This document shows, piece by piece, positions 15,121 to 21,928 of a DNA stretch of 37,599 bases. This DNA is from Lawsonibacter sp900766145 (GTDB lineage Bacteria > Bacillota > Clostridia > Oscillospirales > Oscillospiraceae). Both the position numbers and the translations under genes were made by a program. Positions within the stretch are counted from its first letter, which is position 1, and each line of letters starts with the position of its first letter. Location of the stretch: NCBI RefSeq assembly GCF_030372275.1, contig NZ_JAUDDJ010000026.1, one strand, 5' to 3'. The notes beneath the pieces are model-generated. The model made no database searches and was not told the origin of the DNA. It saw only the letters and a program-made list of their open reading frames with translations.

Positions 15121-16218
15121 TCATCCTTTCTGATCGGAATCTTGGGGATTGAGTGGTTCATAGTGGAAGGCTCCGTCCTCGCCCCGGGCAAAGGCACTGC
15201 CGTAGGGGGCGGTGAGCAGAGGAATGAGGTCGGGGTCGTAGTTGCAGAGGGTATTGAGGGAGTGCACTCCAATATGGGTGGGGTCGCTGAGGTACTCCTC
15301 GCTCTCCACAGCGGCAAAGAAGCGCCAGCCGCTGTCCTGACCTTCCCGCTCCGGCTTCTCCCGGTAGCAGTAGCCCACCGGCTTGCCGGAGACGGTGATC
15401 TCGTCGGTAGCCAGACAGGCCGCGGGGCCGTCCCAGTTTTTCAGCAGAGGCCGCATTTCCGGCTCGGAGAGCTTATAGGCCTTTCCAGCGGGGCGGGGCC
15501 ACATGCGACCGCACCAGGCCTGCTTGCTGCCCAGCAGATCCCGCACCAGGCGCAGATTCAGGTCCCGGTAGGAGATGGCGTCCTGCTCGCCGCCGATGCG
15601 GAAGGCCCAATAGGCGGCCCCGCATACCAGGTCCACAGCGTACTCATCCCAGCTGTGGAAGGCAGCGGCCTGCTCTACCCAGTACTGGGACAGCTCCTGA
15701 TACTCCTCCATGGAGATGATCTCGCAGGCACAGGCAGAGCGGAGATAGCCCAGGGTCTCGCTGATGTCCCAGGCCAGGAAGCCCCGGCGGCCCACGATGG
15801 GCTGGAACTGCCGGGCGAAGTCGGACAGGCGCTGGAAGCCGGACAGAGCCTGGGAGGTCAGTTCATCCAGGGAGAAGTTGGGGCGGTCCTCCCAGAAGGA
15901 CTCAAAGTCCAGATACTCCCGGTGGATGTGCACCGTGTTCTGGCAGAAGGCGACGAGGCTGTCCTTGTCGGTGATGCCGAACACCTCAGAGAGATGGGTG
16001 CGGGCGGCCTGCTGGTCCTCCTTGCTCAGACAGAAGGGGATAGAGGTGAAGTACTCCTCTCCGGCGTCCTCCATGGTGGCAAGGCCAGGCGTTTTCCGCA
16101 GGGCGGGCACCCCGGCCAGCAGCAGGGGGAAGGCCTTGGAGGAGCAGAGCACCGGGGGCTGGAAGGCAGCGGCGGCTCGGGCCCGCTGAAATTCCAGAAT
16201 GGGGTCGGTCAAGGGCAT
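15121..16218 (-). CDS. DUF1266-DUF2185 domain protein inside the purine operon
   Basis: A 365-residue soluble protein. Residues about 150-215 resemble DUF1266 (AWDISETLGYLRSACACEIISMEEY then HSWDEYAVDLVCGAAYWAF). The last 90 residues match DUF2185, also called the Imm33-type fold (VGYCYREKPE, DSGWRFFAAVESEEYLSDPTHIG, SLNTLCNYDPDLIPLL, PYGSAFAR). Neither domain has a defined biochemical role; DUF2185 occurs in toxin-immunity and housekeeping contexts. It lies 13 bp after purO and 6 bp before purH, so it is translated with them. There is no toxin-like neighbour, which argues for a purine-linked job rather than immunity (inference). Domain assignment is from memory of the motifs, moderately sure. 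Confidence 0.82.
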   Translation of the reverse strand: MPLTDPILEFQRARAAAAFQPPVLCSSKAFPLLLAGVPALRKTPGLATMEDAGEEYFTSIPFCLSKEDQQAARTHLSEVFGITDKDSLVAFCQNTVHIHREYLDFESFWEDRPNFSLDELTSQALSGFQRLSDFARQFQPIVGRRGFLAWDISETLGYLRSACACEIISMEEYQELSQYWVEQAAAFHSWDEYAVDLVCGAAYWAFRIGGEQDAISYRDLNLRLVRDLLGSKQAWCGRMWPRPAGKAYKLSEPEMRPLLKNWDGPAACLATDEITVSGKPVGYCYREKPEREGQDSGWRFFAAVESEEYLSDPTHIGVHSLNTLCNYDPDLIPLLTAPYGSAFARGEDGAFHYEPLNPQDSDQKG

Positions 16219-16231
16219 GGGGACCTCCTTC

Positions 16232-16939
16232 TTACTGGTGCTTGTTGATGATCACAGTGTCCACCTGGCCGGAGGCGAGGTCAATGTAGCTGACATACAG
16301 GGAGACCTTGTTGTCCTCGTTCAGGTTCTCCCAAACCTCCTTGGCCAGGGTCTGAGCGTCGGGAGCGGAGATGGCCACCCGGCGGGGCTCGCCCTCAAAG
16401 GAGGGCAGGGGGTCCAGGTTCTCCTGGTAGGTGTGGATGAAGCGGCCCTCACCGGACAGGGGGGCGTCGTACTCGTAGAAGTAGCGGTGGTTGCAGCTGG
16501 GGTCACCGTCGGCGCTCTTCAGGATGGACAGGCAGAAGGCGCCGTCCTTCTCTACCACGCCGGAGATGCGGGGGGTGTAGTTGGGGCCGTCGGGCTCATA
16601 GCAGCGGGTGCGGAGAGCCTCAATGTAGCTCTTGCCCTCCAGCAGGCCGTCCCGGATGGTGTCGGTCTGGTCGCCGTTGGTGACCACCAGAGTGTCGCCT
16701 ACCTTGCGCACGGGGTGGTAGATGATGAGAGAGGGGTCCACCATCTTGCTCTCGTCAAAGGCACGGGTGCGGATGCCGTCCTCGGTGGCCTCAAAGATGC
16801 GGTTGCGGCTGTTCTCGCTGCGGCCCATGATGAAGTAGACAACCACGGCCTTGGCGCCGTCGGCGGACTTACCCAGCATGATACCGCGGCCGGGGTAGGG
16901 GTGGCTGCGCAGCAGGTCGTTAAAATTCAGAAGTTCCAT
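16232..16939 (-). CDS. purO: IMP cyclohydrolase, PurO type
   Basis: A 235-residue protein of the PurO family, first known from archaea, that closes FAICAR to IMP, the final step of the pathway. Recognisable segments are HPYPGRGIMLG, VVYFIMGRSENSRNR, TNGDQTDTI, EPDGPNYTPRISG and the C-terminal sheet. It is unrelated in fold to the MGS-like cyclohydrolase domain missing from the PurH here. It is the first gene after the ZTP riboswitch, with AAAAGGAGC 7-10 nt before its ATG, and is followed within 13 bp by the DUF1266 gene and then purH. Confidence 0.93.
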   Translation of the reverse strand: MELLNFNDLLRSHPYPGRGIMLGKSADGAKAVVVYFIMGRSENSRNRIFEATEDGIRTRAFDESKMVDPSLIIYHPVRKVGDTLVVTNGDQTDTIRDGLLEGKSYIEALRTRCYEPDGPNYTPRISGVVEKDGAFCLSILKSADGDPSCNHRYFYEYDAPLSGEGRFIHTYQENLDPLPSFEGEPRRVAISAPDAQTLAKEVWENLNEDNKVSLYVSYIDLASGQVDTVIINKHQ

Positions 16940-16972
16940 AACGTAAGCTCCTTTTCACAAAATCCATGCGTT

Positions 16973-16997
16973 CCGTCCCGGAGCAGGCTCCGGACGG
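16973..16997 (-). promoter_or_regulatory. Second hairpin of the purO leader
   Basis: CCGTCC(C)GGAG pairs with CTCCGGACGG around a 4-nt loop, one bulged base. On the minus strand it is followed by a weak T4 tract before the purO ribosome site. It may be part of the riboswitch expression platform. Confidence 0.5.
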
Positions 16998-17010
16998 GTC
17001 ATAAGCAAAT

Positions 17011-17043
17011 GGGCGCACCACGTTTGTGCAAACGGGTGCGCCC
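17011..17043 (-). terminator. Expression-platform hairpin of the ZTP riboswitch
   Basis: GGGCGCACC-CGTTT pairs with AAACG-GGTGCGCCC (one bulge, 4-nt loop). In the minus-strand RNA its 5' arm uses the GGGCG bases that also end the aptamer's conserved 3' element, so aptamer and hairpin are mutually exclusive. The following T-tract is poor (ATTTGCTTATG), so termination may be weak or Rho-assisted. Confidence 0.6.
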
Positions 17044-17105
17044 AGACGGTCGGCTCTCAGAGGCGGCACTCCCCGTGGTCACTCCACTTCCGTCAGTCAT
17101 GCCGC
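17039..17105 (-). ncRNA. ZTP (pfl) riboswitch aptamer
   Basis: The minus-strand RNA contains the two conserved halves of the pfl motif: ATGACTGACGGAAGTGG (17100-17084) and GCCGACCGTCTGGGCG (17054-17039). Structure visible: P1 GCGGCA/TGCCGC (17105-17100 with 17068-17063), P2 GTGG/CCAC (17087-17084 with 17078-17075) with an AGTGA loop, and the pseudoknot GACGG (17094-17090) with CCGTC (17049-17045). The class senses ZMP/ZTP, which builds up when 10-formyl-tetrahydrofolate is scarce, and usually switches genes on. Here it lies inside the purine operon between purN and purO, so it can set purO, the DUF1266 gene, purH and purD separately from purE-N. Confidence 0.9.
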
Positions 17106-17147
17106 TTGATTACATTGTAAAGGGGCGGGCGCACCCAAGAGGGGGGA

Positions 17148-17777
17148 TCAGTCCAGAATCCGGACAGTTCGGCCCTCTACCTTCAGTCGTCCCTGGCAGA
17201 ACAGGGACACGGCCTGGGGCAGCAGCTTCCACTCACAGTTCTCCATGATCCGCCGCTGCAAGATCTCAGGGGTATCGTCGGGCAGCACTTCCACCGCCTT
17301 TTGGGAGACGATGGGGCCGCCGTCGCACTCCTCGGAGACAAAATGTACCGTCGCACCCGACAGCTTGACCCCGTACTCCAGGGCCTTCTCGTGGACATGG
17401 AGTCCATAGCAGCCGGGACCGGCGAAGGAGGGGATCAGGGCGGGGTGGACATTCAAAATGGCGTTGGGGAAGGCCTGTACCATCTCGCTGGTGAGGATGA
17501 CCATAAAGCCGGCCAGCACCACCAGGTCGATGTGCAGCGCCTGGAGCTGCTCCACCAGAGCCACCGTCATGGCCTGGCTGGAGGGGTAGGACTTCCGGGC
17601 CACCACGTAGGTGGGAATGCCCGCCTTCTTGGCCCGCTCCAGGGCGTAGGCGTCGGGGTTGGAGGCGATGACGGCGGCAATCTCGCCGTTCACGATCTCA
17701 CCCCGGGCCTGGGCGTCAATCAGGGCCTGAAGGTTGGTGCCGCCGCCGGAGACCAGCACGGCAATGCGCTTTGCCAT
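17148..17777 (-). CDS. purN: Phosphoribosylglycinamide formyltransferase (GART)
   Basis: A 209-residue 10-formyl-tetrahydrofolate-dependent enzyme, step 3 of purine synthesis (GAR to FGAR). It begins KRIAVLVSGGGTNLQALIDA, the phosphate-binding loop, and shows LAGFMVILT, ILNVHPALIPSF with the catalytic Asn and His, and SEECDGGPIV with the catalytic Asp. Size is normal. It starts 12 bp after purM and ends just before the riboswitch-bearing leader of purO. Confidence 0.98.
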   Translation of the reverse strand: MAKRIAVLVSGGGTNLQALIDAQARGEIVNGEIAAVIASNPDAYALERAKKAGIPTYVVARKSYPSSQAMTVALVEQLQALHIDLVVLAGFMVILTSEMVQAFPNAILNVHPALIPSFAGPGCYGLHVHEKALEYGVKLSGATVHFVSEECDGGPIVSQKAVEVLPDDTPEILQRRIMENCEWKLLPQAVSLFCQGRLKVEGRTVRILD

Positions 17778-17789
17778 GGGCGCACCTCC

Positions 17790-18833
17790 TCAGACCAGCT
17801 CCACCCCGGCCTCGCCGGAGACCACCTGGCCGATCTGGTAGGCCTGCTCGCCGGCGGCCTTCAGAATCTCCAGGGCCTGAGCGGCCTGCTGGGCGGGGAG
17901 GGCCAGGATCATGCCGATGCCCATGTTGAAGGTGTTGTACATATCCCGGGTGGGAATGCCGCCCTTCTTCTCGATGAGGTCGAAGATGGGCAGACGGGGG
18001 AAGGAGTCCAGCTTGATCTGAGCGGTGAGACCCTCGGTCATCATGCGGGGCACGTTCTCATAGAAACCGCCGCCGGTGATGTGGCTGATGGCGTGGATGT
18101 CCACACCGGCCTTCAGCAGGGCCTTGACCGCCTTGACATAGATGCGGGTGGGGGTGAGCAGGGTCTCGCCCAGGCTCTTGCCGCCCAGCTCCTCCACGGG
18201 AGAGGTGAGGTCGGCGTTTTCAATGTCAAAGACCTTGCGCACCAGGGAGAAGCCGTTGGAGTGGACGCCGGTGGAGCCGAGGCCGATCAGTACGTCGCCC
18301 TCAGTCAGGCGCTTGCCGTCGATGATCTTCTCCTCGTCCACGATGCCTACGGAGAAACCGGCCACGTCGTAGTCCTCGTCGGGCATGAGACCGGGGTGCT
18401 CGGCAGTCTCGCCGCCCACCAGGGCGCACTCAGACTGGCGGCAGCCCTCGGTGATGCCGGTGACGATCTCGGCGATGCGCACGGGATCGTTCTTGCCGCA
18501 GGCGATGTAATCCAGGAAGAACAGGGGGGCGGCTCCGCCGCAGATGATGTCGTTGACGCACATGGCCACGCAGTCGATGCCGATGGTGTCGTGCTTGTTC
18601 ATCAGCTGGGCCAGGCGCAGCTTGGTGCCCACGCCGTCGGTGCCGGAGACCAGCACCGGCTTTTTCATACCGGCCATGTCGGGGGCAAACATGCCGCCGA
18701 AGCCGCCCAGGGTGCCCAGCACGCCGGGGATGTAGGTGGACTCCACCATGGGCTTGATGCGCTCAACCGCCTCGTATCCGGCGGTAACATCCACGCCGGC
18801 AGCGGCGTAGGACTCAGAATGAGAATTTTTCAT
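17790..18833 (-). CDS. purM: Phosphoribosylformylglycinamidine cyclo-ligase (AIR synthetase)
   Basis: A 347-residue ATP-dependent enzyme that closes FGAM to AIR (step 5). Motifs: YAAAGVDVTAGYEAVERIKP at the N-terminus, VSGTDGVGTKLRLAQ, CVNDIICGGAAPLFFLDYIACG, LVGGETAEHPG, GLGSTGVHSNGFSLVR and HITGGGFYENVPR. The length is typical. Fifteen bp separate it from purF and 12 from purN; the ATG follows GGAGG. purL, which makes its substrate, is not in the window. Confidence 0.98.
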   Translation of the reverse strand: MKNSHSESYAAAGVDVTAGYEAVERIKPMVESTYIPGVLGTLGGFGGMFAPDMAGMKKPVLVSGTDGVGTKLRLAQLMNKHDTIGIDCVAMCVNDIICGGAAPLFFLDYIACGKNDPVRIAEIVTGITEGCRQSECALVGGETAEHPGLMPDEDYDVAGFSVGIVDEEKIIDGKRLTEGDVLIGLGSTGVHSNGFSLVRKVFDIENADLTSPVEELGGKSLGETLLTPTRIYVKAVKALLKAGVDIHAISHITGGGFYENVPRMMTEGLTAQIKLDSFPRLPIFDLIEKKGGIPTRDMYNTFNMGIGMILALPAQQAAQALEILKAAGEQAYQIGQVVSGEAGVELV

Positions 18834-18848
18834 ATGAGAAAACCTCCG

Positions 18849-20273
18849 TTAACCTTTTCCGTTCCAGCAGTAGGTGCACACCTTATCCCGGTCCAGACCG
18901 ATGGCCTCCAGAAGGCCGTCCAGGGACTGATAGCCCAGGGAAGTGAAGCCGAACTTCTCGCAGATGGTCTTCAGCATGCACTGGCCCCGCTGGGTGGTGC
19001 CGTCGGCGTACTCCTCCAGGTGCTGCTGTCCCTCGTCGCCCTCCAGCTCCTGGATGGTGCGGCGGGCCAGCAGGTCCATGTCGGAATTGCCACGGGAGAA
19101 GTTGAGGTATTTGCAGCTGTACATGATGGGGGGGCAGGCGGAACGCATGTGGACCTCTTCCGCGCCGGACTCATAGAGGAATTCCACCGTCTCCCGCAGC
19201 TGGGTGCCCCGGACGATGGAGTCGTCCACGAACAGCAGCTTCTTGCCCTCAATAAGCTCGGGCACGGGGATCTGCTTCATCTTGGCCACCTGGTTGCGCA
19301 CCTCCTGGTTGGCAGGCATAAAGGAGCGGGGCCAGGTGGGGGTATATTTTACAAAGGGACGGGCAAAGGGCTTGCCGCTGCGGTTGGCAAAGCCGATGGC
19401 GTGGGGCAGGCCCGAGTCGGGGACACCGGCCACATAGTCCACCTTGGGCAGAGCGCCACGGGACACCTCATCCCGGGCCATGATCTCGCCGTTACGGTAG
19501 CGCATGACCTCCACGTTGATGCCCTGATAGTTGGAGTTGGGATAGCCGTAGTAAGTCCACAGGAAGGCACAGATCTTCATTTCCTCGCCAGCGGGGGAGA
19601 GGGTCTCGCAGCTGTCGGCGGTGATGCGAACGATCTCCCGGGGGCCCAGCTCATAGGCGTCCTGGTAGCCCAGCTTGTGGTAGGCGAAGGACTCGAAGGA
19701 GACGCAGTGTGCCCCCTCCTTCTTGCCCACCAGCACGGGCAGACGGCCCACCCGGTCACGGGCGGCGATGATCTCGCCCTTCTCGGTCAAAATGAGCAGG
19801 GTGAGAGAGCCCTGAATCTCCTCCTGAGCGTGGAGAATACCGCTGACCAGATCATCCTTCTGGTTGATGAGGGCGGCGGCCAGCTCGGTGGCGTTGACCT
19901 TGCCCGAACTCATGGCCATGAACTGGTGGCCGTGGTCGGAGAAGTAGCGCTGGATGAGCTCCTCCGAGTTGTTGATGATACCCACCGTAGTGATGGCGTA
20001 CAGTCCCAGGTGAGACCGCACCAGCAGGGGCTGGGGGTCCGTGTCACTGATACAGCCGATGCCGCAGTTGCCGTGGAACTCGCTCAGGTCCTTCTCAAAC
20101 TTGGTGCGGAAAGGGGTATTTTCAATGGAGTGGATCTGGCGTTGAAACCCGTCCTGCTCGTCGTAGATCAGCATGCCGCCCCGGCGGGTGCCCAGGTGGG
20201 AGTGGTAGTCCACTCCGAAGAAGATATCCAGGGTTACGTCCTGGTGCGCCACCGCGCCAAAAAAGCCTCCCAT
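18849..20273 (-). CDS. purF: Amidophosphoribosyltransferase-like protein lacking the N-terminal cysteine nucleophile
   Basis: A 474-residue member of the PurF family (Ntn glutaminase domain, residues about 1-240; phosphoribosyltransferase domain, about 245-474). The PRPP loop LLFVDDSIVRGTQ is present, as are cysteines at the positions that hold a 4Fe-4S cluster in Bacillus PurF (KICAFLW, SCKYLNF, and the terminal CTYC). However, the protein begins MGGFFGAVAHQD where a catalytic PurF begins with (M)CG; the Cys nucleophile of glutamine hydrolysis is Gly. A similar MGGFFG clade is known to me in Bacteroides. It may use free ammonia, or form a complex with another glutaminase, or be a regulatory paralogue with the true purF elsewhere. 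It is cotranscribed between purC and purM. Confidence 0.93.
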   Translation of the reverse strand: MGGFFGAVAHQDVTLDIFFGVDYHSHLGTRRGGMLIYDEQDGFQRQIHSIENTPFRTKFEKDLSEFHGNCGIGCISDTDPQPLLVRSHLGLYAITTVGIINNSEELIQRYFSDHGHQFMAMSSGKVNATELAAALINQKDDLVSGILHAQEEIQGSLTLLILTEKGEIIAARDRVGRLPVLVGKKEGAHCVSFESFAYHKLGYQDAYELGPREIVRITADSCETLSPAGEEMKICAFLWTYYGYPNSNYQGINVEVMRYRNGEIMARDEVSRGALPKVDYVAGVPDSGLPHAIGFANRSGKPFARPFVKYTPTWPRSFMPANQEVRNQVAKMKQIPVPELIEGKKLLFVDDSIVRGTQLRETVEFLYESGAEEVHMRSACPPIMYSCKYLNFSRGNSDMDLLARRTIQELEGDEGQQHLEEYADGTTQRGQCMLKTICEKFGFTSLGYQSLDGLLEAIGLDRDKVCTYCWNGKG

Positions 20274-20306
20274 GTTAGTGCCTCCCTATGTTCGTCTTGA
20301 TCAATC

Positions 20307-21017
20307 TTACTTACCCAGCAGACGGCGGGCCATCTCCTGATAGGCACCCTCCACGTTGCCCAGATCCCGGCGGAAGCGGTCCTTGTCCAGCTTCTCTCCG
20401 GTCTTGGAATCCCAGAAGCGGCAGGTGTCGGGGCTGATCTCGTCAGCCAGCACGATGGTGCCGTCAGCGGTCTTGCCGAACTCCAGCTTAAAGTCCACCA
20501 GGGTGACGCCGCACTCGGCCAGGGTCTTCTTCAGGAAGTCGTTGACCTGGAAGGCATACTTCTTGATGGTGTCAATCTCGTCCCAGGTGGCCAGCTTCAG
20601 AGCGACCGCGTGGTAGTCGTTGATGAGAGGATCGTGGAGATCGTCGTTCTTGTAGGAGAACTCGATAGTGGGCTCGTCAAACACGATGCCCTCCTCCACG
20701 CCGTAGCGCTTGGCAAAGGAACCGGCGGAGATGTTGCGGATGATGACCTCCAGGGGAACGATGGACACCTTCTTCACCGCGGTCTCACGCTCGCTGAGCT
20801 CCTCCACAAAGTGGGTGGGCACGCCGGCCTTCTCCAGCTGCTGCATGAGGAAGTTGGTCATCTGGTTGTTGATGGCGCCCTTACCGGTGATGGTGCCCTT
20901 CTTCAGGCCGTCAAACGCGGTGGCGTCGTCCTTGTAGGAGACGATGACCACATTGGGGTCCTCGGTGGAATAGACCTTCTTGGCCTTGCCCTCGTACAGC
21001 TGCTCCAGTTTGTTCAT
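20307..21017 (-). CDS. purC: SAICAR synthetase
   Basis: A 236-residue enzyme joining aspartate to CAIR with ATP (step 7 in the two-step PurE route). The start at 21017 (MNKLEQLYEGKAKKVYSTED) is preceded by AAGGAAGG and fits the family; an in-frame start 20 codons upstream is unlikely. Motifs: YKDDATAFDGLKKG, PLEVIIRNISAGSFAKRYGVEEG, and LVDFKLEFG followed by DEISPDTCRFWD. It begins 78 bp after purE and ends 33 bp before purF. Confidence 0.98.
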   Translation of the reverse strand: MNKLEQLYEGKAKKVYSTEDPNVVIVSYKDDATAFDGLKKGTITGKGAINNQMTNFLMQQLEKAGVPTHFVEELSERETAVKKVSIVPLEVIIRNISAGSFAKRYGVEEGIVFDEPTIEFSYKNDDLHDPLINDYHAVALKLATWDEIDTIKKYAFQVNDFLKKTLAECGVTLVDFKLEFGKTADGTIVLADEISPDTCRFWDSKTGEKLDKDRFRRDLGNVEGAYQEMARRLLGK

Positions 21018-21095
21018 AATGAAATCCTTCCTTCCTGATGTTGTTTCAAACGATATGTTGAAAAGTGGATCTTGCAAATGGGCGGGAACGCGGGG

Positions 21096-21590
21096 TCAGG
21101 CCAGTTCGGCCTGGAGTTTCTGCTCCTTCTGAGCGATCTGATCGGCCATCTTCTCCCGGGCGGCGTCCAGCTTGGCGGCCAGCTCATCATCCGAGACGGC
21201 CAGAATCTGGGCGGCCAGCACAGCGGCGTTTTTCGCGCCGTTGATGGCTACCGTGGCCACGGGGATACCGCTGGGCATCTGGACGGTGGCCAGCAGGGCG
21301 TCCAGTCCGTCCATGGCGCCACCCTTCATGGGGATGCCGATGACGGGGAGGGTGGAGTTGCCCGCGAAGGCGCCGGCCAGGTGGGCGGCCATGCCTGCGG
21401 CACAGATCAGCACGCCAAAGCCATTGGCCCGGGCGGACCGGGCAAATTCCGCGGCGGCGGCAGGGGTGCGGTGGGCGCTGAGAATGTGGGCCTCAAAGGG
21501 AATGCCAAACTCCTCCAACTGGGTACAGGCACCCTTTACCACCGGCCAGTCGCTATCCGAGCCCATGATCACAGCCACTTTTTTGCTCAT
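21096..21590 (-). CDS. purE: N5-carboxyaminoimidazole ribonucleotide mutase (class I PurE)
   Basis: A 164-residue enzyme converting N5-CAIR to CAIR. The N-terminus MSKKVAVIMGSDSDWPV carries the phosphate-binding GSDSDW motif and is followed by SAHRTP with the catalytic histidine, then ICAAGMAAHLAG and GIPMKGGAMDG. Class I length and motifs imply a PurK partner, not seen in this window. It is the first enzyme gene of the operon, behind a promoter, leader ORF and terminator, with AAAGGAGAG 8-10 nt before its ATG. Confidence 0.98.
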   Translation of the reverse strand: MSKKVAVIMGSDSDWPVVKGACTQLEEFGIPFEAHILSAHRTPAAAAEFARSARANGFGVLICAAGMAAHLAGAFAGNSTLPVIGIPMKGGAMDGLDALLATVQMPSGIPVATVAINGAKNAAVLAAQILAVSDDELAAKLDAAREKMADQIAQKEQKLQAELA

Positions 21591-21650
21591 AGATGCTCTC
21601 TCCTTTCAGATGTTCCGATCCAAACGCCATAAGGTTTCTTATTTCTGGAA

Positions 21651-21689
21651 AAGAAAAAAGACAGGCCATCTGCGCGCACAGACAGCCTG
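21651..21689 (-). terminator. Terminator (probable attenuator) upstream of purE
   Basis: On the minus strand CAGGC...GCCTG (21689-21685 with 21666-21662), a 2x2 internal loop, then TCTG...CAGA close a 6-nt loop; a T-rich tract (TCTTTTTTCTTTT) follows immediately. It lies between the leader ORF stop (21698) and purE, so transcription must pass it to reach the operon. Confidence 0.75.
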
Positions 21690-21697
21690 ATCATCTC

Positions 21698-21781
21698 TTA
21701 TGCTTTTGGATATTTGGACAGATTGGGACCGTGGAAAATAAAATCCAGACAGAAAACGGAATGGAAAGATCCGCAAATCAT
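21698..21781 (-). CDS. 27-codon leader ORF of the purine operon
   Basis: ATG at 21781 is preceded by a perfect AAGGAGG (21795-21789) 7 nt away and only about 28 nt from the predicted transcription start. The peptide begins MICGSFHSVFCLDF and ends LSKYPKA, with four Phe and two Cys. Its stop lies 9 nt before the terminator hairpin at 21689, the geometry of translation-coupled attenuators. The peptide is unlike any I know, and has no run of one codon, so what it would sense is unclear. It could instead be a small protein gene. Confidence 0.6.
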   Translation of the reverse strand: MICGSFHSVFCLDFIFHGPNLSKYPKA

Positions 21782-21815
21782 GGAAGAACCTCCTTGTCCC
21801 ATCAATCAGAGTTCC

Positions 21816-21844
21816 ATTTTATCGAATCCTTGGAGAATTTGCAA
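21816..21844 (-). promoter_or_regulatory. Main promoter of the purine operon
   Basis: Minus strand TTGCAA (21844-21839), 17 bp, TAAAAT (21821-21816). The predicted start is near 21809. It lies between the end of the upstream glycosyltransferase gene (21929) and the leader ORF. I saw no clear guanine/PurR-type element around it. Confidence 0.65.
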
Positions 21845-21928
21845 GAGGCCCAGGGAAATTCGTAGGCTTGTACAAGGAAGACGGAAAAAAGGCAGGGGGA
21901 AGTTGTATAGGGGTGGAGGGCAGTGGGA

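Noticed and set aside
15121..16218. Toxin-antitoxin or polymorphic-toxin immunity module based on the DUF2185/Imm33 label
   Set aside because: No toxin, secretion or effector gene is adjacent; the gene lies between purO and purH with operon spacing.
17301..20300. 999-codon plus-strand open frame across purN, purM and purF
   Set aside because: It is the mirror of highly biased GC-rich minus-strand genes; the product is His/Gly/Leu/Val-rich and matches nothing, whereas all three minus-strand genes are textbook enzymes.
21018..21077. 20-codon N-terminal extension of purC
   Set aside because: The internal ATG at 21017 has a good ribosome site and yields the family's conserved N-terminus; the extension lies in the purE-purC gap.
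21591..21928. Guanine/adenine or PRPP riboswitch in the purE leader
   Set aside because: I looked on the minus strand for the conserved purine-aptamer junction sequences and PRPP/ykkC motifs and found neither; a leader ORF with terminator explains the layout better.
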